From Bacteroidota bacterium (GTDB taxonomy: Bacteria; Bacteroidota; Bacteroidia; AKYH767-A; 2013-40CM-41-45): DNA of 44,939 nucleotides. The first letter of the stretch is position 1, and each line of letters starts with the position of its first letter. The notes beneath the pieces were generated by a model. That model was given only the letters and a program-made list of their open reading frames with translations. It was not told where the DNA came from and made no database searches. A program made the translations under genes and the position numbers. Shown here one piece after another: positions 16,324-26,909 of this stretch. The stretch is from positions 14,819 to 59,757 of the forward strand of contig JAPLDA010000086.1 of the NCBI GenBank assembly GCA_026391945.1. Reading direction: 5' to 3'.

Positions 16324-17133
16324 ATGTACAACTTACTCAAAGGAAAACGCGGAATCATCTCCGGAGCTCTTGATTCAAATTCCATTGCCTGGAAAGTGGC
16401 GCAACGCTGCCACCAGGAAGGCGCAATCATTACCCTTACCAATGCGCCGATTGCTATGAGGATGGGAGAGATTAAGAAACTTTCAGATGAAACGAAAGCC
16501 GAAGTCATTCCTGCTGATGCCACCAATGTGGATGATCTGACCAATCTTTTTGTAAAGTCACAGGAGATTCTTGGCGGTAAAATCGACTTCCTTCTTCATT
16601 CCATTGGCATGTCGGTGAATATCAGGAAGAACATTCCGTATGTGGAGAGTAACTACGATTACTTCATGAAAGGCATTGACGTTTCCGCGATGTCGCTGCA
16701 TAAAATGCTGAGTGTGGCCATGAAACTCGATGCCATGAATGAAGGCGGAAGCGTGGTGGCGCTGACGTACATGGCGGCTCAAAGAACGTATCCGTTTTAT
16801 ACTGATATGGCTGATATCAAAGCCATGCTTGAATCCATCACCAGAAGCTTTGGTTATCATTACGGGAAAAGCAAAAAAGTACGCGTGAATACGGTGTCTC
16901 AGTCGCCAACGAAAACCACGGCAGGAACCGGTATCAAAGGCTTTGATAATTTTTTCAATTTCGCTGATGCCATCGCCCCACTGGGCAATGCAACTGCTGA
17001 TGACTGCGCTGATTATTGCGTAACTCTTTTTTCAGACCTCACCAAAATGGTTACCATGCAGAATCTCTTTCATGATGGTGGTTATTCTACCACCGGAGTT
17101 AGTCTGGATGTGATGGAAAAATTCGATAAATAA
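16324..17133 (+). CDS. fabI: Enoyl-[acyl-carrier-protein] reductase FabI
   Basis: A 269-residue NAD(P)H-dependent reductase that completes each cycle of fatty-acid elongation. It is an SDR relative with the FabI-specific features: the altered cofactor motif SGALDSNSIAWKVAQ (about 13-27), HSIGM (92-96), and the active-site pair Tyr159 and Lys166 in YTDMADIK (Tyr-x6-Lys, versus Tyr156/Lys163 in E. coli). Tyr149 in LTYM matches E. coli Tyr146. The substrate-loop region reads QSPTKTTAGTGIKGF, versus GPIRTLAASGIK in E. coli. FabI is the target of triclosan-type inhibitors. The gene is single and converges on clpC, with a hairpin between them. Confidence 0.93.
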   Translation: MYNLLKGKRGIISGALDSNSIAWKVAQRCHQEGAIITLTNAPIAMRMGEIKKLSDETKAEVIPADATNVDDLTNLFVKSQEILGGKIDFLLHSIGMSVNIRKNIPYVESNYDYFMKGIDVSAMSLHKMLSVAMKLDAMNEGGSVVALTYMAAQRTYPFYTDMADIKAMLESITRSFGYHYGKSKKVRVNTVSQSPTKTTAGTGIKGFDNFFNFADAIAPLGNATADDCADYCVTLFSDLTKMVTMQNLFHDGGYSTTGVSLDVMEKFDK

Positions 17134-17161
17134 AAAAACGCTCCGGGTTTTCCGAAGCGTT
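17132..17161 (-). terminator. Terminator between fabI and clpC
   Basis: A hairpin with arms AACGCTCCGG and CCGAAGCGTT (one mismatch, loop about five bases, 17137-17161) is flanked by seven A (17132-17138), giving a T-run on the minus strand. It should stop clpC transcription. The plus-strand T-tract (four T at 17167) is weak, so it may act less well for fabI. Confidence 0.65.
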
Positions 17162-17186
17162 GACCATTTTACAAAGGAAGATATTT

Positions 17187-19748
17187 CTATTCTTCCTTTT
17201 TCTTTTTAGAGGTTCCTGTTTTCGCAGGCGGTGGAGGAGAAGCTTTTATAACTAATATTTTAAGTGCATTGCCTTCCTTATCAAAGTTCACTTCGATCAC
17301 ATCGCCTTCTGCCAGTTCGGCTTTGATGATTTCTTCTGCCAGTGGATCCTCCAGGTATTTCTGAATGGATCTTTTTAGCGGACGTGCGCCAAAGTTGGCA
17401 TCGAATCCTTTGTCGGCAATAAAATCTTTTGCTTCCGTGGAAAGTTTCAGTTTGAATCCCAGTTCTTCCACACGTTTGTAAAGATGAACCAGTTCCACAT
17501 CAATGATTTTATGAATGTGCTCCCTGTTGAGTGAATTAAACAACACCACGTCATCAATACGGTTTAAGAATTCAGGTGCAAAGGCCTTCTTCAGCGCATT
17601 CTCAATCACTCCTTTGGTGTTGTCATCAAAAGAAGATTGTTTGGCGATGGTAGAGAAACCAACACCCTGTCCGAAATCTTTCAACTGGCGTGAGCCGATG
17701 TTGGAAGTCATGATCATGATCGTATTCTTGAAATCAACTTTGCGTCCCAGTGAATCCGTCAAGGTTCCTTCATCGAGTACCTGCAGCAACAGGTTGAAAA
17801 TATCAGGATGAGCTTTTTCTATTTCATCAAGCAACACCACGGTATAAGGTTTCCTCCTGACTTTTTCTGTAAGTTGTCCGCCTTCTTCATAACCTACATA
17901 ACCCGGAGGTGCACCGATGAGACGGGAAACAGCAAACTTTTCCATGTACTCACTCATGTCGATTCTCACCAGCGAATCATCGGAATCAAATAAATATCTT
18001 GCAAGTACTTTGGCGAGTTCAGTTTTACCCACACCGGTAGGGCCGAGGAAAATAAAAGTTCCGATTGGTTTGTTAGGATCTTTTAACCCGGCACGGTTAC
18101 GCTGAATGGCACGAACCACCTTGGCAATGGCTTCATCCTGTCCGATAACTTTTCCTCTTAACTCATCGGCCATTTTTACAAGCCTGTTGCCTTCCGTTTG
18201 TGCAATGCGGGTTACCGGTATACCAGTCATCATGGCAACAACTTCCGCCACATCTTTTTCGTTGACCGTGTAACGGTGACTTTTCGTTTCATCTTCCCAT
18301 TGCTTCTTGGCAGCATCCAGTTGTTCGAGTAGTTGTTTCTCAGTGTCGCGGAGTTTTGCGGCTTCCTCGTATTTCTGGCTTCTTACAACTTTGTTTTTTT
18401 CAACCTTGATATCCTGTACTTTGGTTTCCAGATCGAGAATATTTTTGGGGACATGAATGTTTGTAATGTGAACACGGGAACCCGATTCATCCAGTGCATC
18501 AATGGCTTTATCCGGTAAAAAACGATCGGTGATGTAACGGGAAGTAAGGGTGACACAGGCTTTGAGAGCTTCCGGAGTATAATTTACATTATGATGTTCT
18601 TCATAACGGTCTTTGATGTTCTTCAGAATTTCCTGGGTTTCTTCCACGCTGGCCGGTTCAATCAACACCCGTTGAAAACGCCTGTCAAGAGCGCCGTCTT
18701 TCTCGATGTATTGTCTGTATTCATCCAGGGTAGTGGCACCGATGCATTGAATTTCTCCGCGTGCAAGAGCGGGTTTGAACATGTTGGAAGCATCGAGTGA
18801 ACCTGATGCGCCGCCGGCGCCGATGATGGTGTGAATTTCATCAATGAACAAAATGACATCCGGAGATTTTTCCAGTTCATTCATCACTGCTTTCATCCGC
18901 TCTTCAAACTGTCCGCGGTATTTGGTACCCGCAACCAGTGAAGCAAGGTCAAGGGTTACAATTCTCTTATTGAATAAAACACGGGAAACTTTTCGCTGAA
19001 CAATTCTCAATGCAAGTCCTTCTGCAATCGCCGATTTACCAACACCCGGTTCACCGATAAGAATCGGGTTGTTCTTTTTCCGGCGCGAAAGAATTTGTGA
19101 TACGCGTTCAATTTCTTTTTCTCTTCCTACGATCGGGTCGAGCCGTCCGTCTTCTGCAGCTTTGGTGAGATCCCGTCCGAAATTATCGAGCACAGGAGTT
19201 TTGGATTTCGAATCACTTCCCTTTTTCCCACCGGTGATTCCTGTTCCGCCGTCATCTTCCTTTGAATAAGGATCGTCTTCGGCAGGGTTGTGTGGCGCTT
19301 CCGACCTGAAATTCGATTTGATGATATCGAGTTCTTCTTTCACAATTTCATAGGTGATCCCATACTGGTTCAGAATCTGGGTGGCGATGTTATCCTCATC
19401 TTTTAATATCGATAATAAAAGATGTTCCGTTCCGATGACATCACTTTTAAAAACCTTGGCTTCGAGGTAGGTGATCTTCAAAGCCTTTTCAGCTTGTTTC
19501 GTGAGCGGAATGTTGCTGAGATTATTCGCTGAGTTGCTGCTTCCTTTCACGGAATTCTCAACTGATTTCCGGAGTTCAGTCAGGTTTATTCCCAGAGATT
19601 TGAGAATTTTTATTGCCATTCCTTCGCCTTCGCGAATCAAGCCTAACAGGAGATGTTCCGTTCCAATGTAATCATGCCCAAGGCGAAGAGCTTCTTCACG
19701 GCTAAACGTGATTACATCTTTCACGCGGGGAGAGAATTTAGCTTCCAT
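17187..19748 (-). CDS. clpC: ATP-dependent Clp protease ATPase subunit ClpC
   Basis: An 853-residue AAA+ unfoldase feeding substrates to ClpP. The N-terminal double Clp repeat begins [19 protein letters not shown], with [13 protein letters not shown] (29-41) and [16 protein letters not shown]1 has Walker A GEPGVGKS (232-239) and the Walker B region [16 protein letters not shown]-type middle domain contains [19 protein letters not shown], the mark of ClpC rather than ClpB. AAA2 has [15 protein letters not shown] and the motif [12 protein letters not shown]. The C-terminal D2 region ends in a basic Lys-rich tail ([16 protein letters not shown]). Length is normal. It is transcribed alone, divergent from gyrA, with a candidate promoter at 19821-19852. 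Confidence 0.95.
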   Translation of the reverse strand: MEAKFSPRVKDVITFSREEALRLGHDYIGTEHLLLGLIREGEGMAIKILKSLGINLTELRKSVENSVKGSSNSANNLSNIPLTKQAEKALKITYLEAKVFKSDVIGTEHLLLSILKDEDNIATQILNQYGITYEIVKEELDIIKSNFRSEAPHNPAEDDPYSKEDDGGTGITGGKKGSDSKSKTPVLDNFGRDLTKAAEDGRLDPIVGREKEIERVSQILSRRKKNNPILIGEPGVGKSAIAEGLALRIVQRKVSRVLFNKRIVTLDLASLVAGTKYRGQFEERMKAVMNELEKSPDVILFIDEIHTIIGAGGASGSLDASNMFKPALARGEIQCIGATTLDEYRQYIEKDGALDRRFQRVLIEPASVEETQEILKNIKDRYEEHHNVNYTPEALKACVTLTSRYITDRFLPDKAIDALDESGSRVHITNIHVPKNILDLETKVQDIKVEKNKVVRSQKYEEAAKLRDTEKQLLEQLDAAKKQWEDETKSHRYTVNEKDVAEVVAMMTGIPVTRIAQTEGNRLVKMADELRGKVIGQDEAIAKVVRAIQRNRAGLKDPNKPIGTFIFLGPTGVGKTELAKVLARYLFDSDDSLVRIDMSEYMEKFAVSRLIGAPPGYVGYEEGGQLTEKVRRKPYTVVLLDEIEKAHPDIFNLLLQVLDEGTLTDSLGRKVDFKNTIMIMTSNIGSRQLKDFGQGVGFSTIAKQSSFDDNTKGVIENALKKAFAPEFLNRIDDVVLFNSLNREHIHKIIDVELVHLYKRVEELGFKLKLSTEAKDFIADKGFDANFGARPLKRSIQKYLEDPLAEEIIKAELAEGDVIEVNFDKEGNALKILVIKASPPPPAKTGTSKKKKEE

Positions 19749-19820
19749 AATTCAAGTCTTTTATTTTGTCTAACGTTAATATGAATAAATAAGTTTAGCT
19801 TATTTCCGTCAACTTTTCAA

Positions 19821-19852
19821 CAAAGTTACATATTCGGGTTCAGAGCGTGCAA
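19821..19852 (-). promoter_or_regulatory. -33/-7 promoter of clpC
   Basis: On the minus strand the box TAACTTTG (19821-19828) matches TAnnTTTG, and a TTG (19850-19852) lies 21 bases upstream of it. The leader to the ATG at 19748 would be about 65-70 bases. The remaining 300-bp clpC-gyrA gap holds nothing else I can name. Confidence 0.5.
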
Positions 19853-20049
19853 TTAACATGCAAAATTAACCTTCCTGTCATTCGGACAGATGGACTTTTC
19901 AACAAAATTATGTCAGCAAAAACTACGGTCGTTTCGGGTCATTTTATTACCTTCGGACTCCCTTTTTTGCTGGTGTTTTCTCATTGGATTATGAATGGAA
20001 AATCAGTTGAGGGATCAATGCTTATCATATAAAATTATTCATTCAAAAA

Positions 20050-22608
20050 ATGTCAGAAGGAGAAAAAATAATTCCGATTAATATCGAAGAGGAAATGAAA
20101 ACTGCCTACATTGATTATTCAATGTCGGTAATCGTTTCGAGAGCTTTGCCAGATGTCCGCGACGGACTCAAACCGGTTCACAGGAGGGTACTTTACGGAA
20201 TGCTTGACCTCGGTCTATTTAGCAACCGTCCGTATAAAAAATCTGCAAGAATCGTCGGGGAAGTGTTGGGTAAGTACCATCCGCATGGCGATTCATCGGT
20301 GTATGATGCCATGGTGAGAATGGCGCAGCCCTGGAGTTTACGGTACCCGTTGGTTGACGGCCAGGGAAACTTCGGATCCATGGATGGCGACAGCCCTGCT
20401 GCCATGCGTTATACCGAAGCCCGGCTAATGAAAATAGCGGAAGAATTACTTTCTGATATCGATAAAGATACCGTTGACTTCGCTCTTAATTTTGACGATT
20501 CGTTACAGGAACCTACCGTTCTGCCTTCAAAAATTCCGAACCTGTTAATCAATGGTTCATCCGGTATCGCCGTAGGGATGGCGACCAACATGCCTCCGCA
20601 TAATCTGACAGAAGTAATTGATGCCATTACAGCTTATATTGAGAACAGGGAAATCACCATTGCCGAGCTCATGAAATTTGTAAAAGCACCTGACTTCCCA
20701 ACGGCCGGAATTATTTATGGATATGCCGGGGTGAAGGAAGCATATGAAACAGGCAGGGGAAGAGTCGTTCTTCGTTCAAGAGCAGTCATCGAGCAATCTG
20801 CCAATGGAAAGGAGAAAATCATCGTCACTGAAATTCCATTCCAGATCAACAAAGCTGAAATGATCAAACGCACGGCTGACCTGATTAATGAGAAAAAGAT
20901 TGATGGCATTACGGATATCCGCGATGAATCGGACCGCGACGGAATCCGGATTGTTTATGATTTAAGAAGAGATGCTATTTCGAATGTGGTTCTGAATAAT
21001 CTCTATAAACAGACCTCCCTTCAGTCTTCATTCAGTGTAAACAACATCGCACTCGTTCATGGGCGCCCGATGATGCTGAACCTGAAAGACATGATTGTTC
21101 ACTATGTGAATCACCGGCACGAAGTGGTGATTCGCCGTACTAAATATGAACTGGCAGAAGCCGAAAAGCGGGCTCATATCCTCGAAGGACTTCTGATTGC
21201 ACTCGATCATCTCGATGAAGTGATTGCATTGATCAGGGCTTCCCAGACACCGGCAATTGCCCAGGATGGTTTGATTAAGCAATTCGGATTATCCGAAATT
21301 CAGGCGAAAGCAATCCTTGATTTACGTTTGCAGAAACTCACCGGGCTTGAACGCGACAAAATCAAAGAGGAATATGCTGAGCTAATGAAACTCATCGAAT
21401 ACTACCGCGATGTGCTGGCGAATGAAAATCTCCGGATGGATATCATCAAAGATGAGATGATGGAAATCAAAGAGAAGTATGGTGATGAACGCAGAACGGA
21501 AATCATGTATACCGGTGATGAGATTTCGATGGAGGATATGATTGCCGATGAAGATGTCGTCATTACCATTTCACACCTCGGATACATCAAGCGGACCGCA
21601 CTTTCAGAATACAGGACACAGGGAAGGGGAGGAAGAGGAGCAAAAGGAAGCGCTACCCGTGATGAAGATTTTGTTGAACACATCTATGTGGCTTCCACTC
21701 ATAATTATATTTTGTTTTTTACTGAACAGGGGAAATGCTACTGGCTGAAAGTCTATGAAATCCCCGATGGCAATAAGACATCAAAAGGCAGGGCGATTCA
21801 AAACCTGATCAGTCTTTCACCTGACGATAAGGTGAAAGCATTTATCAATGTGAAGAGCCTGGCCGATGAAGAGTACATCAACAACAATTTTATTGTGATG
21901 TGTACAAAGAATGGCACGATTAAAAAAACCGCACTCGAAGCGTACTCAAGGCCGAGGCTGAATGGAATCAACGCCATCAATATTGAAGACGGAGATCAGT
22001 TGCTGGAAGCCAGGCTGACGAATGGCTCCAATGAAATCATGATTGCAACTAAGAAAGGCAAGGTCGTCCGCTTCAATGAAATTACCGTGCGGGCAGTTGG
22101 AAGAAATTCCATCGGCGTGAGAGGAGTAACATTGGCCGGTGAGGATGACTGTGTCATCGGTATGGTGTGCGTAAATGATTCCACCAAAGAAAGTGTTTTG
22201 GTCGTTTCAGAAAAAGGATATGGCAAACGTTCGGAAGTGGATGAATACAGGATTACAAACCGTGGCGGAAAAGGTGTAAAGACCATTAACATTACTGATA
22301 AAACCGGTAACCTCATCGCTATAAAAATTGTGGTTGATAACGACGACCTGATGATCATCAATAAATCGGGAGTTACCATACGGATGGATGTGGAAGAACT
22401 AAGGGTGATGGGAAGAGCGACACAGGGAGTTCGTCTCATCCGTCTCGATGATGATGATGAAATTGCTTCCGTTGCCAAAGTAGAAGTGCAGGACGAAGTG
22501 GAAAATCCAGGGAGTGCAGCAGAGAATGTAACGGATTCTGAAAAAGAATCAGGAGATCCCGGCGAATCAACTCAACCGACAGATGAAGGTCAACCTGATT
22601 TGTCATAA
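20050..22608 (+). CDS. gyrA: DNA gyrase subunit A
   Basis: An 852-residue topoisomerase subunit that cleaves and rejoins DNA; with GyrB it introduces negative supercoils. The N-terminal winged-helix/tower domain has [14 protein letters not shown] and the catalytic Tyr121 in [10 protein letters not shown]. The quinolone region reads [19 protein letters not shown]; the residues matching E. coli Ser83 and Asp87 are Ser82 and Asp86, the sensitive-type amino acids. The C-terminal beta-pinwheel carries the GyrA-box-like [11 protein letters not shown], supporting GyrA over ParC. After the last blade there is an acidic, Glu/Asp/Ser-rich tail of about 40 residues ([20 protein letters not shown]), plausibly modulating supercoiling. 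The TPR gene follows after 17 bases. Confidence 0.94.
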   Translation: MSEGEKIIPINIEEEMKTAYIDYSMSVIVSRALPDVRDGLKPVHRRVLYGMLDLGLFSNRPYKKSARIVGEVLGKYHPHGDSSVYDAMVRMAQPWSLRYPLVDGQGNFGSMDGDSPAAMRYTEARLMKIAEELLSDIDKDTVDFALNFDDSLQEPTVLPSKIPNLLINGSSGIAVGMATNMPPHNLTEVIDAITAYIENREITIAELMKFVKAPDFPTAGIIYGYAGVKEAYETGRGRVVLRSRAVIEQSANGKEKIIVTEIPFQINKAEMIKRTADLINEKKIDGITDIRDESDRDGIRIVYDLRRDAISNVVLNNLYKQTSLQSSFSVNNIALVHGRPMMLNLKDMIVHYVNHRHEVVIRRTKYELAEAEKRAHILEGLLIALDHLDEVIALIRASQTPAIAQDGLIKQFGLSEIQAKAILDLRLQKLTGLERDKIKEEYAELMKLIEYYRDVLANENLRMDIIKDEMMEIKEKYGDERRTEIMYTGDEISMEDMIADEDVVITISHLGYIKRTALSEYRTQGRGGRGAKGSATRDEDFVEHIYVASTHNYILFFTEQGKCYWLKVYEIPDGNKTSKGRAIQNLISLSPDDKVKAFINVKSLADEEYINNNFIVMCTKNGTIKKTALEAYSRPRLNGINAINIEDGDQLLEARLTNGSNEIMIATKKGKVVRFNEITVRAVGRNSIGVRGVTLAGEDDCVIGMVCVNDSTKESVLVVSEKGYGKRSEVDEYRITNRGGKGVKTINITDKTGNLIAIKIVVDNDDLMIINKSGVTIRMDVEELRVMGRATQGVRLIRLDDDDEIASVAKVEVQDEVENPGSAAENVTDSEKESGDPGESTQPTDEGQPDLS

Positions 22609-22625
22609 CCCCAAAAATTACTGCG

Positions 22626-23813
22626 ATGAAAAAAATCGGATTGTTTTTATTGATCAGTTGTTTTTCAGTCACACTGAGTTTTTCCCAAAAAGCCAAAGTG
22701 AGGGCTGCTTACAACTATTATAAAGATCCCTATAATGATTATGAAAAAGCGAAAGATGCCATTGATGCAGCCACTGCTGATGATCAATCAAAAAAGATGG
22801 AACTCACCTGGTATTACCGTGGTTTGATTTACAGTGCGTTGTTCAAAAGCGAGAAGTACGGGTTTCTTTGCGATCATTGTTTGGAAGTGGCTTATGAATC
22901 CTTTCTGAAAGCAATGGAAATTAATCCCAAGAATGAATGGGCTGATGAAATCAATGTCATCAGGGTTCCCTGGCTTACCAACCAGATTTTCGGTTTGGGT
23001 GTGGATCAGTTCAAATCAAAAAAATACAAAGATGCCCTCTCTTCGTTTGAGTATGCTTTAAAAATAAGTCCGGGTGATACTTCTATTATTCTCAACTCCG
23101 CTTATTCGGCTGAGATGGCCGGCAACCAGGAAAAATCAAAACAGTATTACAGCCGGCTCGTCGGTATGAAATACAGGGATGATAAAGTATACCTTGCTTT
23201 ATCGAATCTTTACAAGCAGGAAAAAGATACGGCAAAAGCGTTGGGCATTATTAAAGACGGCCGAAAATTATTTGCTGATTCCCTTAGCCTTCTTCTTGCG
23301 GAAATTAACATTCACCTTGCATCCGGACATAACAGTGAAGCAACAGAAGACCTGGATGCCGCCATTAAAAAGGATCCGAAGAATCAAAGCCTGTATTCAG
23401 CTATGGGAAGCGCTTATGATAATCTCGCCAATCCCAAAGACGCGAATGGAAATGATCTTCCAAAGCCTTCCAATTATTCCGAGTTGATGAATAAGGCCGA
23501 AGAAGTATATAAACAGGGATTAAGCCTTAACCCTGGTAATTTTGAAATCAATTTCAACCTGGGCGCTTTGTATTTCAACCAGGCTGCTGAAATGGCCAAT
23601 GCAGCCAATAATATTAAATCGAATGATGAATTTGCAAAAGCAAAGCTAAGCTATGAGCAGAAATTCAAAGAGGCTGAACCGTTCCTGGAGAAAGCCCTTG
23701 AATTAAGTCCGAATGATAAAAGCACGTTGAATTCATTGAAGCAACTCTATGTACGCACTGCAGAAACAGAAAAATATAACAAGGTTAAAAATACGCTTGA
23801 TGGCCTCAGATAA
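22626..23813 (+). CDS. Exported TPR protein, paralogue 1
   Basis: A 395-residue protein with a signal peptide (KKIGLFLLISCFSVTLSFSQ) and about five TPR motifs, e.g. YKDALSSFEYALKISPGD, NSEATEDLDAAIKKDPKN and FEINFNLGALYFNQAAEMA. TPRs mediate protein contacts; no enzymatic domain is present. The last 90 residues share a long block with the protein at 26910 (AAEMANAANNIKSNDEF and STLNSLKQLYVR), so the two are paralogues. Its start lies 17 bases after gyrA, so it may be co-transcribed with it. An M16 peptidase lies between the two TPR genes. Confidence 0.82.
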   Translation: MKKIGLFLLISCFSVTLSFSQKAKVRAAYNYYKDPYNDYEKAKDAIDAATADDQSKKMELTWYYRGLIYSALFKSEKYGFLCDHCLEVAYESFLKAMEINPKNEWADEINVIRVPWLTNQIFGLGVDQFKSKKYKDALSSFEYALKISPGDTSIILNSAYSAEMAGNQEKSKQYYSRLVGMKYRDDKVYLALSNLYKQEKDTAKALGIIKDGRKLFADSLSLLLAEINIHLASGHNSEATEDLDAAIKKDPKNQSLYSAMGSAYDNLANPKDANGNDLPKPSNYSELMNKAEEVYKQGLSLNPGNFEINFNLGALYFNQAAEMANAANNIKSNDEFAKAKLSYEQKFKEAEPFLEKALELSPNDKSTLNSLKQLYVRTAETEKYNKVKNTLDGLR

Positions 23814-23878
23814 TCTCCTTGTTTTGTTATGATAAAGTTAACAGCCATTGAAATCATTTTAAATCAGATTTAGAAAAA

Positions 23879-23886
23879 TATATTTG
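23879..23886 (+). promoter_or_regulatory. -7 promoter box of the M16 peptidase gene
   Basis: TATATTTG matches TAnnTTTG exactly, about 50 bases before the ATG at 23937, in an A/T-rich gap. No convincing -33 TTTG is present; a TTTT lies about 19 bases upstream. Confidence 0.5.
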
Positions 23887-23936
23887 TAACCACATCCCTA
23901 ACCCGAATTTTCTTAACTCAAATTAAAACTTAATCC

Positions 23937-26873
23937 ATGAAAAGAATTCTCCTGGTCATCTCCTTATTCAGTATTCATTGTTCAGTATTCAATCAGCAAT
24001 CATTCGCGCAGCAACCGGCCGCACCAGCCCAGTCCCAGCTGATTGAAAAAGTGGTTCCAAATTCTTCTCCGACTGAGCCGGCTTCCAGCTCAGGAAAATT
24101 GATCATACCCTATGAAAAATGGAAGTTGCCGAATGGCCTCACGCTTATTATTCATGAAGACCATTCTGACCCTGTTGTAAATGTCAGGATATCCTACCAT
24201 GTTGGTTCTGCAAGGGAGAGCATTGGTAAATCCGGCTTCGCTCACTTTTTCGAACACATGATGTTCGAAGGTTCAGATCACCTGAAGGATAAAGAACACT
24301 TTGCCATTGTGAACAAGGCAGGTGGAAACATGAACGGAAATACGGAGAGAGATGTTACCAATTACTTTGAAACATTGCCAAGCAATTACCTTGAAGTTGC
24401 ATTGTGGCTGGAAGCAGACAGGATGGGTTTCCTGCTTGACTCCGTGACAAAAGAAAAATTTGAAATTCAACGTGAAACGGTAAAGAATGAGAAGTCACAA
24501 AATTTCGAAAACGTACCGTATGCTTTGGCTTTCGAAGAAGTGTTGAACCAGGCCCTCTATCCAAAAGGCCATCCATACAGTTGGCCAACCATCGGGTATA
24601 CGGATGATCTGAACCGGGTTACCGTGGATGACCTGAAGAATTTTTTCCTTCGCTGGTATGGTCCCAACAACGCCGTGCTGTCTGTTTCAGGCGATGTAAA
24701 TTCCAAAGAAGTTCTGGCGTTGACAGAAAAATATTTTGGTTCAATTCCTTCCTGCCCTGAAGTGAAAAAACTTCGTGTTCCGGCTCCGATATTAGCGAAC
24801 GACCAGTATGCAAATTATATCGACAATGTTTACTTTCCTTTGATTTTAATGGTGTACCCGACTGTACCTTCCTATCATAAAGATGAAGCTGCTCTCGATA
24901 TCATGGCCAGCATGATGGGTGAGGGGAACAACTCCATTTTTTATAAGGAGTTTGTAAAAACTGAAAAAGCCATTGAGGCCAGTACCAGCCATTCAACCGG
25001 TGAACTGGCAGGAGAATACGCCATCCAGGTAGTATCGTTTCCTGACCAGGAATTTGATGAGCAACCGACAAGCCAGGAAGATTACAAGAAGAAACTGCAT
25101 GCATTGGTTGAAAAGAATTTCAATGAAACAGAAAAAAAGATTCACGCTACCATTGATGAATTTGAGAAATCCGGAATTACGGATGAAGCTCTGCAGCGTT
25201 CCAAAGCAAAAATCGAATCACAGATTATCGACCAGGGAACCAGTGTTTATGAAAAGGGAGTTTTATTGACCAGGTGGAATACGCTTCTGGGAAAACAATT
25301 TAACCTGTCCGATGAGTACGAGCGGTATGATACCGTGACCACGAAAGATATCATCCGGGTATTTAACAAGTACATCAAAAATAAACACGCAGCCATCGTA
25401 AATGTGTATCCCAAAGACCCGGAATCCAAAGATTCGGTGAAGAGTTTCAACCCGTATGCAAACGCTCCGGTAACCATTGATCCGCAGTACACCGGGTTGA
25501 AATATGTAAAAGCCAAAGATAATTTCGACCGCAGTAAAAAGCCAGCCGAAGGAGCACCGAAAGCACCTGTGGTGCCTGATTATTATACCAGCCAATTGAA
25601 AAACGGAATCAAAGTGATTGGCACACAGGCTGTGGAAGCTCCTAAAATTTTCATCCAGATTGTGATGGAAGGCGGAGACCTGGTTCACGGTACCGATGTG
25701 AAAAAAGTCGGGTTGTCGCAATTGACAGCTGCCATGATGGATGAGGGGACAAAAAATTATACGACCGAACAAATATCCGCTGAACTTGAAAAACTGGGAA
25801 GCGACATTTCAATCAATGGCGGAGCAAGGAGTACGGTGATTTCCGTTAATTGTCTTTCAAAGAATGTAGATGCCACATTGAAACTTCTTGAAGAAAAATT
25901 ATTTCGTCCAAGGTTTGATCCTTCTGATTTTAAACGCATCAAAAAGCAATTGCTTGAATCGATTGAGAATGAGAAAAAAATTGCCCAGGCTACTGCCACT
26001 AAATTATTCAGCAACCTGATGTTTGGCAATACGGTCTTTGGAAGCTACATCAGTTATAAGAATTTTAAAAAACTTTCGCTCGATGATGTTAAAAATTATT
26101 ACCAGCAATATTACTCTCCTTCTGTTGCACAAATTGTCATAGTCGGGGACATCAGTGAAAAGGAAATTATGCCGAAGCTCGAGTTTCTCAATAAATGGGA
26201 AGGCAAAGAAGTGAAGCTTCCCGAATTTGCCGGCTTTGCACCGATCCAACAGACACAAATCTACCTGGCACATAAAGATGATGCAGCGCAATCCATCATC
26301 ACCATTGGAAATCCTGGACTGGCATACAATCCTACTGGAGATTACTTTAAATGCAATGCCATGAATTATTCACTGGGCGGATCATTTAACGGAAGATTGA
26401 ATCTCGACATCCGCGAAAATAAAGCCTGGACGTACGGAATTTATTCCGGGTTCAACGGATCCAAATATCCCGGCACTTTCCAGGTCAGCACCAGCATTAA
26501 AAGAACAGCCACTGATTCTGCCTTGAAAGAAATCATGCAGGATGTCATTGAATTCCGTAACAATGGATTGAAAGAAGAAGAAGTTGCGGTCACAAAAAGT
26601 TCCTTGCTGAACAGTGAAGCACTCCGGTATGAATCTCCGAACCAGAAAGCAGGATTCTTATCACAAATCATCCGGTACAATTTACCTAAAGATTATACGG
26701 CTATGCAGTCACAGGTTTTGAAGGGTATGACTCAAAGTGAAATGAATGAGCTTGCAAAAAAATACATCACTCCGGATAAAATGGTGATCCTGGTGGTCGG
26801 CAACAAATACCTCATCAAGGACAAACTCGAGAAGCTGGGATACGGTAAGGTAAAAGAAATAGAAGTGGACTAA
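23937..26873 (+). CDS. Exported M16-family zinc metallopeptidase (two-domain, pitrilysin-type)
   Basis: A 978-residue protein with a signal peptide (about 1-25, cleavage near SFAQQ) and two M16 halves. The first half carries the inverted zinc motif HxxEH as HFFEH (103-107) and the third ligand Glu185 in TVKNEKSQNFE, so it should be catalytic. The second half (from about 545: LKNGIKVIGTQAVEAPKIFIQIVM) has the M16 fold signature but no HxxEH, as in most two-domain members. Such proteins clamp and cut unfolded peptides in the periplasm. A Pro/Ser/Ala-rich linker (27-52) follows the signal. The second TPR gene starts 36 bases after its stop, suggesting an operon; the first TPR gene is 123 bases upstream. 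Confidence 0.9.
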   Translation: MKRILLVISLFSIHCSVFNQQSFAQQPAAPAQSQLIEKVVPNSSPTEPASSSGKLIIPYEKWKLPNGLTLIIHEDHSDPVVNVRISYHVGSARESIGKSGFAHFFEHMMFEGSDHLKDKEHFAIVNKAGGNMNGNTERDVTNYFETLPSNYLEVALWLEADRMGFLLDSVTKEKFEIQRETVKNEKSQNFENVPYALAFEEVLNQALYPKGHPYSWPTIGYTDDLNRVTVDDLKNFFLRWYGPNNAVLSVSGDVNSKEVLALTEKYFGSIPSCPEVKKLRVPAPILANDQYANYIDNVYFPLILMVYPTVPSYHKDEAALDIMASMMGEGNNSIFYKEFVKTEKAIEASTSHSTGELAGEYAIQVVSFPDQEFDEQPTSQEDYKKKLHALVEKNFNETEKKIHATIDEFEKSGITDEALQRSKAKIESQIIDQGTSVYEKGVLLTRWNTLLGKQFNLSDEYERYDTVTTKDIIRVFNKYIKNKHAAIVNVYPKDPESKDSVKSFNPYANAPVTIDPQYTGLKYVKAKDNFDRSKKPAEGAPKAPVVPDYYTSQLKNGIKVIGTQAVEAPKIFIQIVMEGGDLVHGTDVKKVGLSQLTAAMMDEGTKNYTTEQISAELEKLGSDISINGGARSTVISVNCLSKNVDATLKLLEEKLFRPRFDPSDFKRIKKQLLESIENEKKIAQATATKLFSNLMFGNTVFGSYISYKNFKKLSLDDVKNYYQQYYSPSVAQIVIVGDISEKEIMPKLEFLNKWEGKEVKLPEFAGFAPIQQTQIYLAHKDDAAQSIITIGNPGLAYNPTGDYFKCNAMNYSLGGSFNGRLNLDIRENKAWTYGIYSGFNGSKYPGTFQVSTSIKRTATDSALKEIMQDVIEFRNNGLKEEEVAVTKSSLLNSEALRYESPNQKAGFLSQIIRYNLPKDYTAMQSQVLKGMTQSEMNELAKKYITPDKMVILVVGNKYLIKDKLEKLGYGKVKEIEVD

Positions 26874-26909
26874 TAGTTGCTAAAGCCCGGGATCAAAAAT
26901 CAGAATGTT

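Noticed and set aside
19847-20032. A 61-codon open frame between clpC and gyrA (plus strand)
   Set aside because: It begins inside the clpC promoter region, shows no recognisable domain and has uneven composition. It is more likely chance.
20287-20349. Possible quinolone-resistance change in gyrA
   Set aside because: The residues equivalent to E. coli Ser83 and Asp87 are Ser and Asp here, so no resistance-type substitution is seen.
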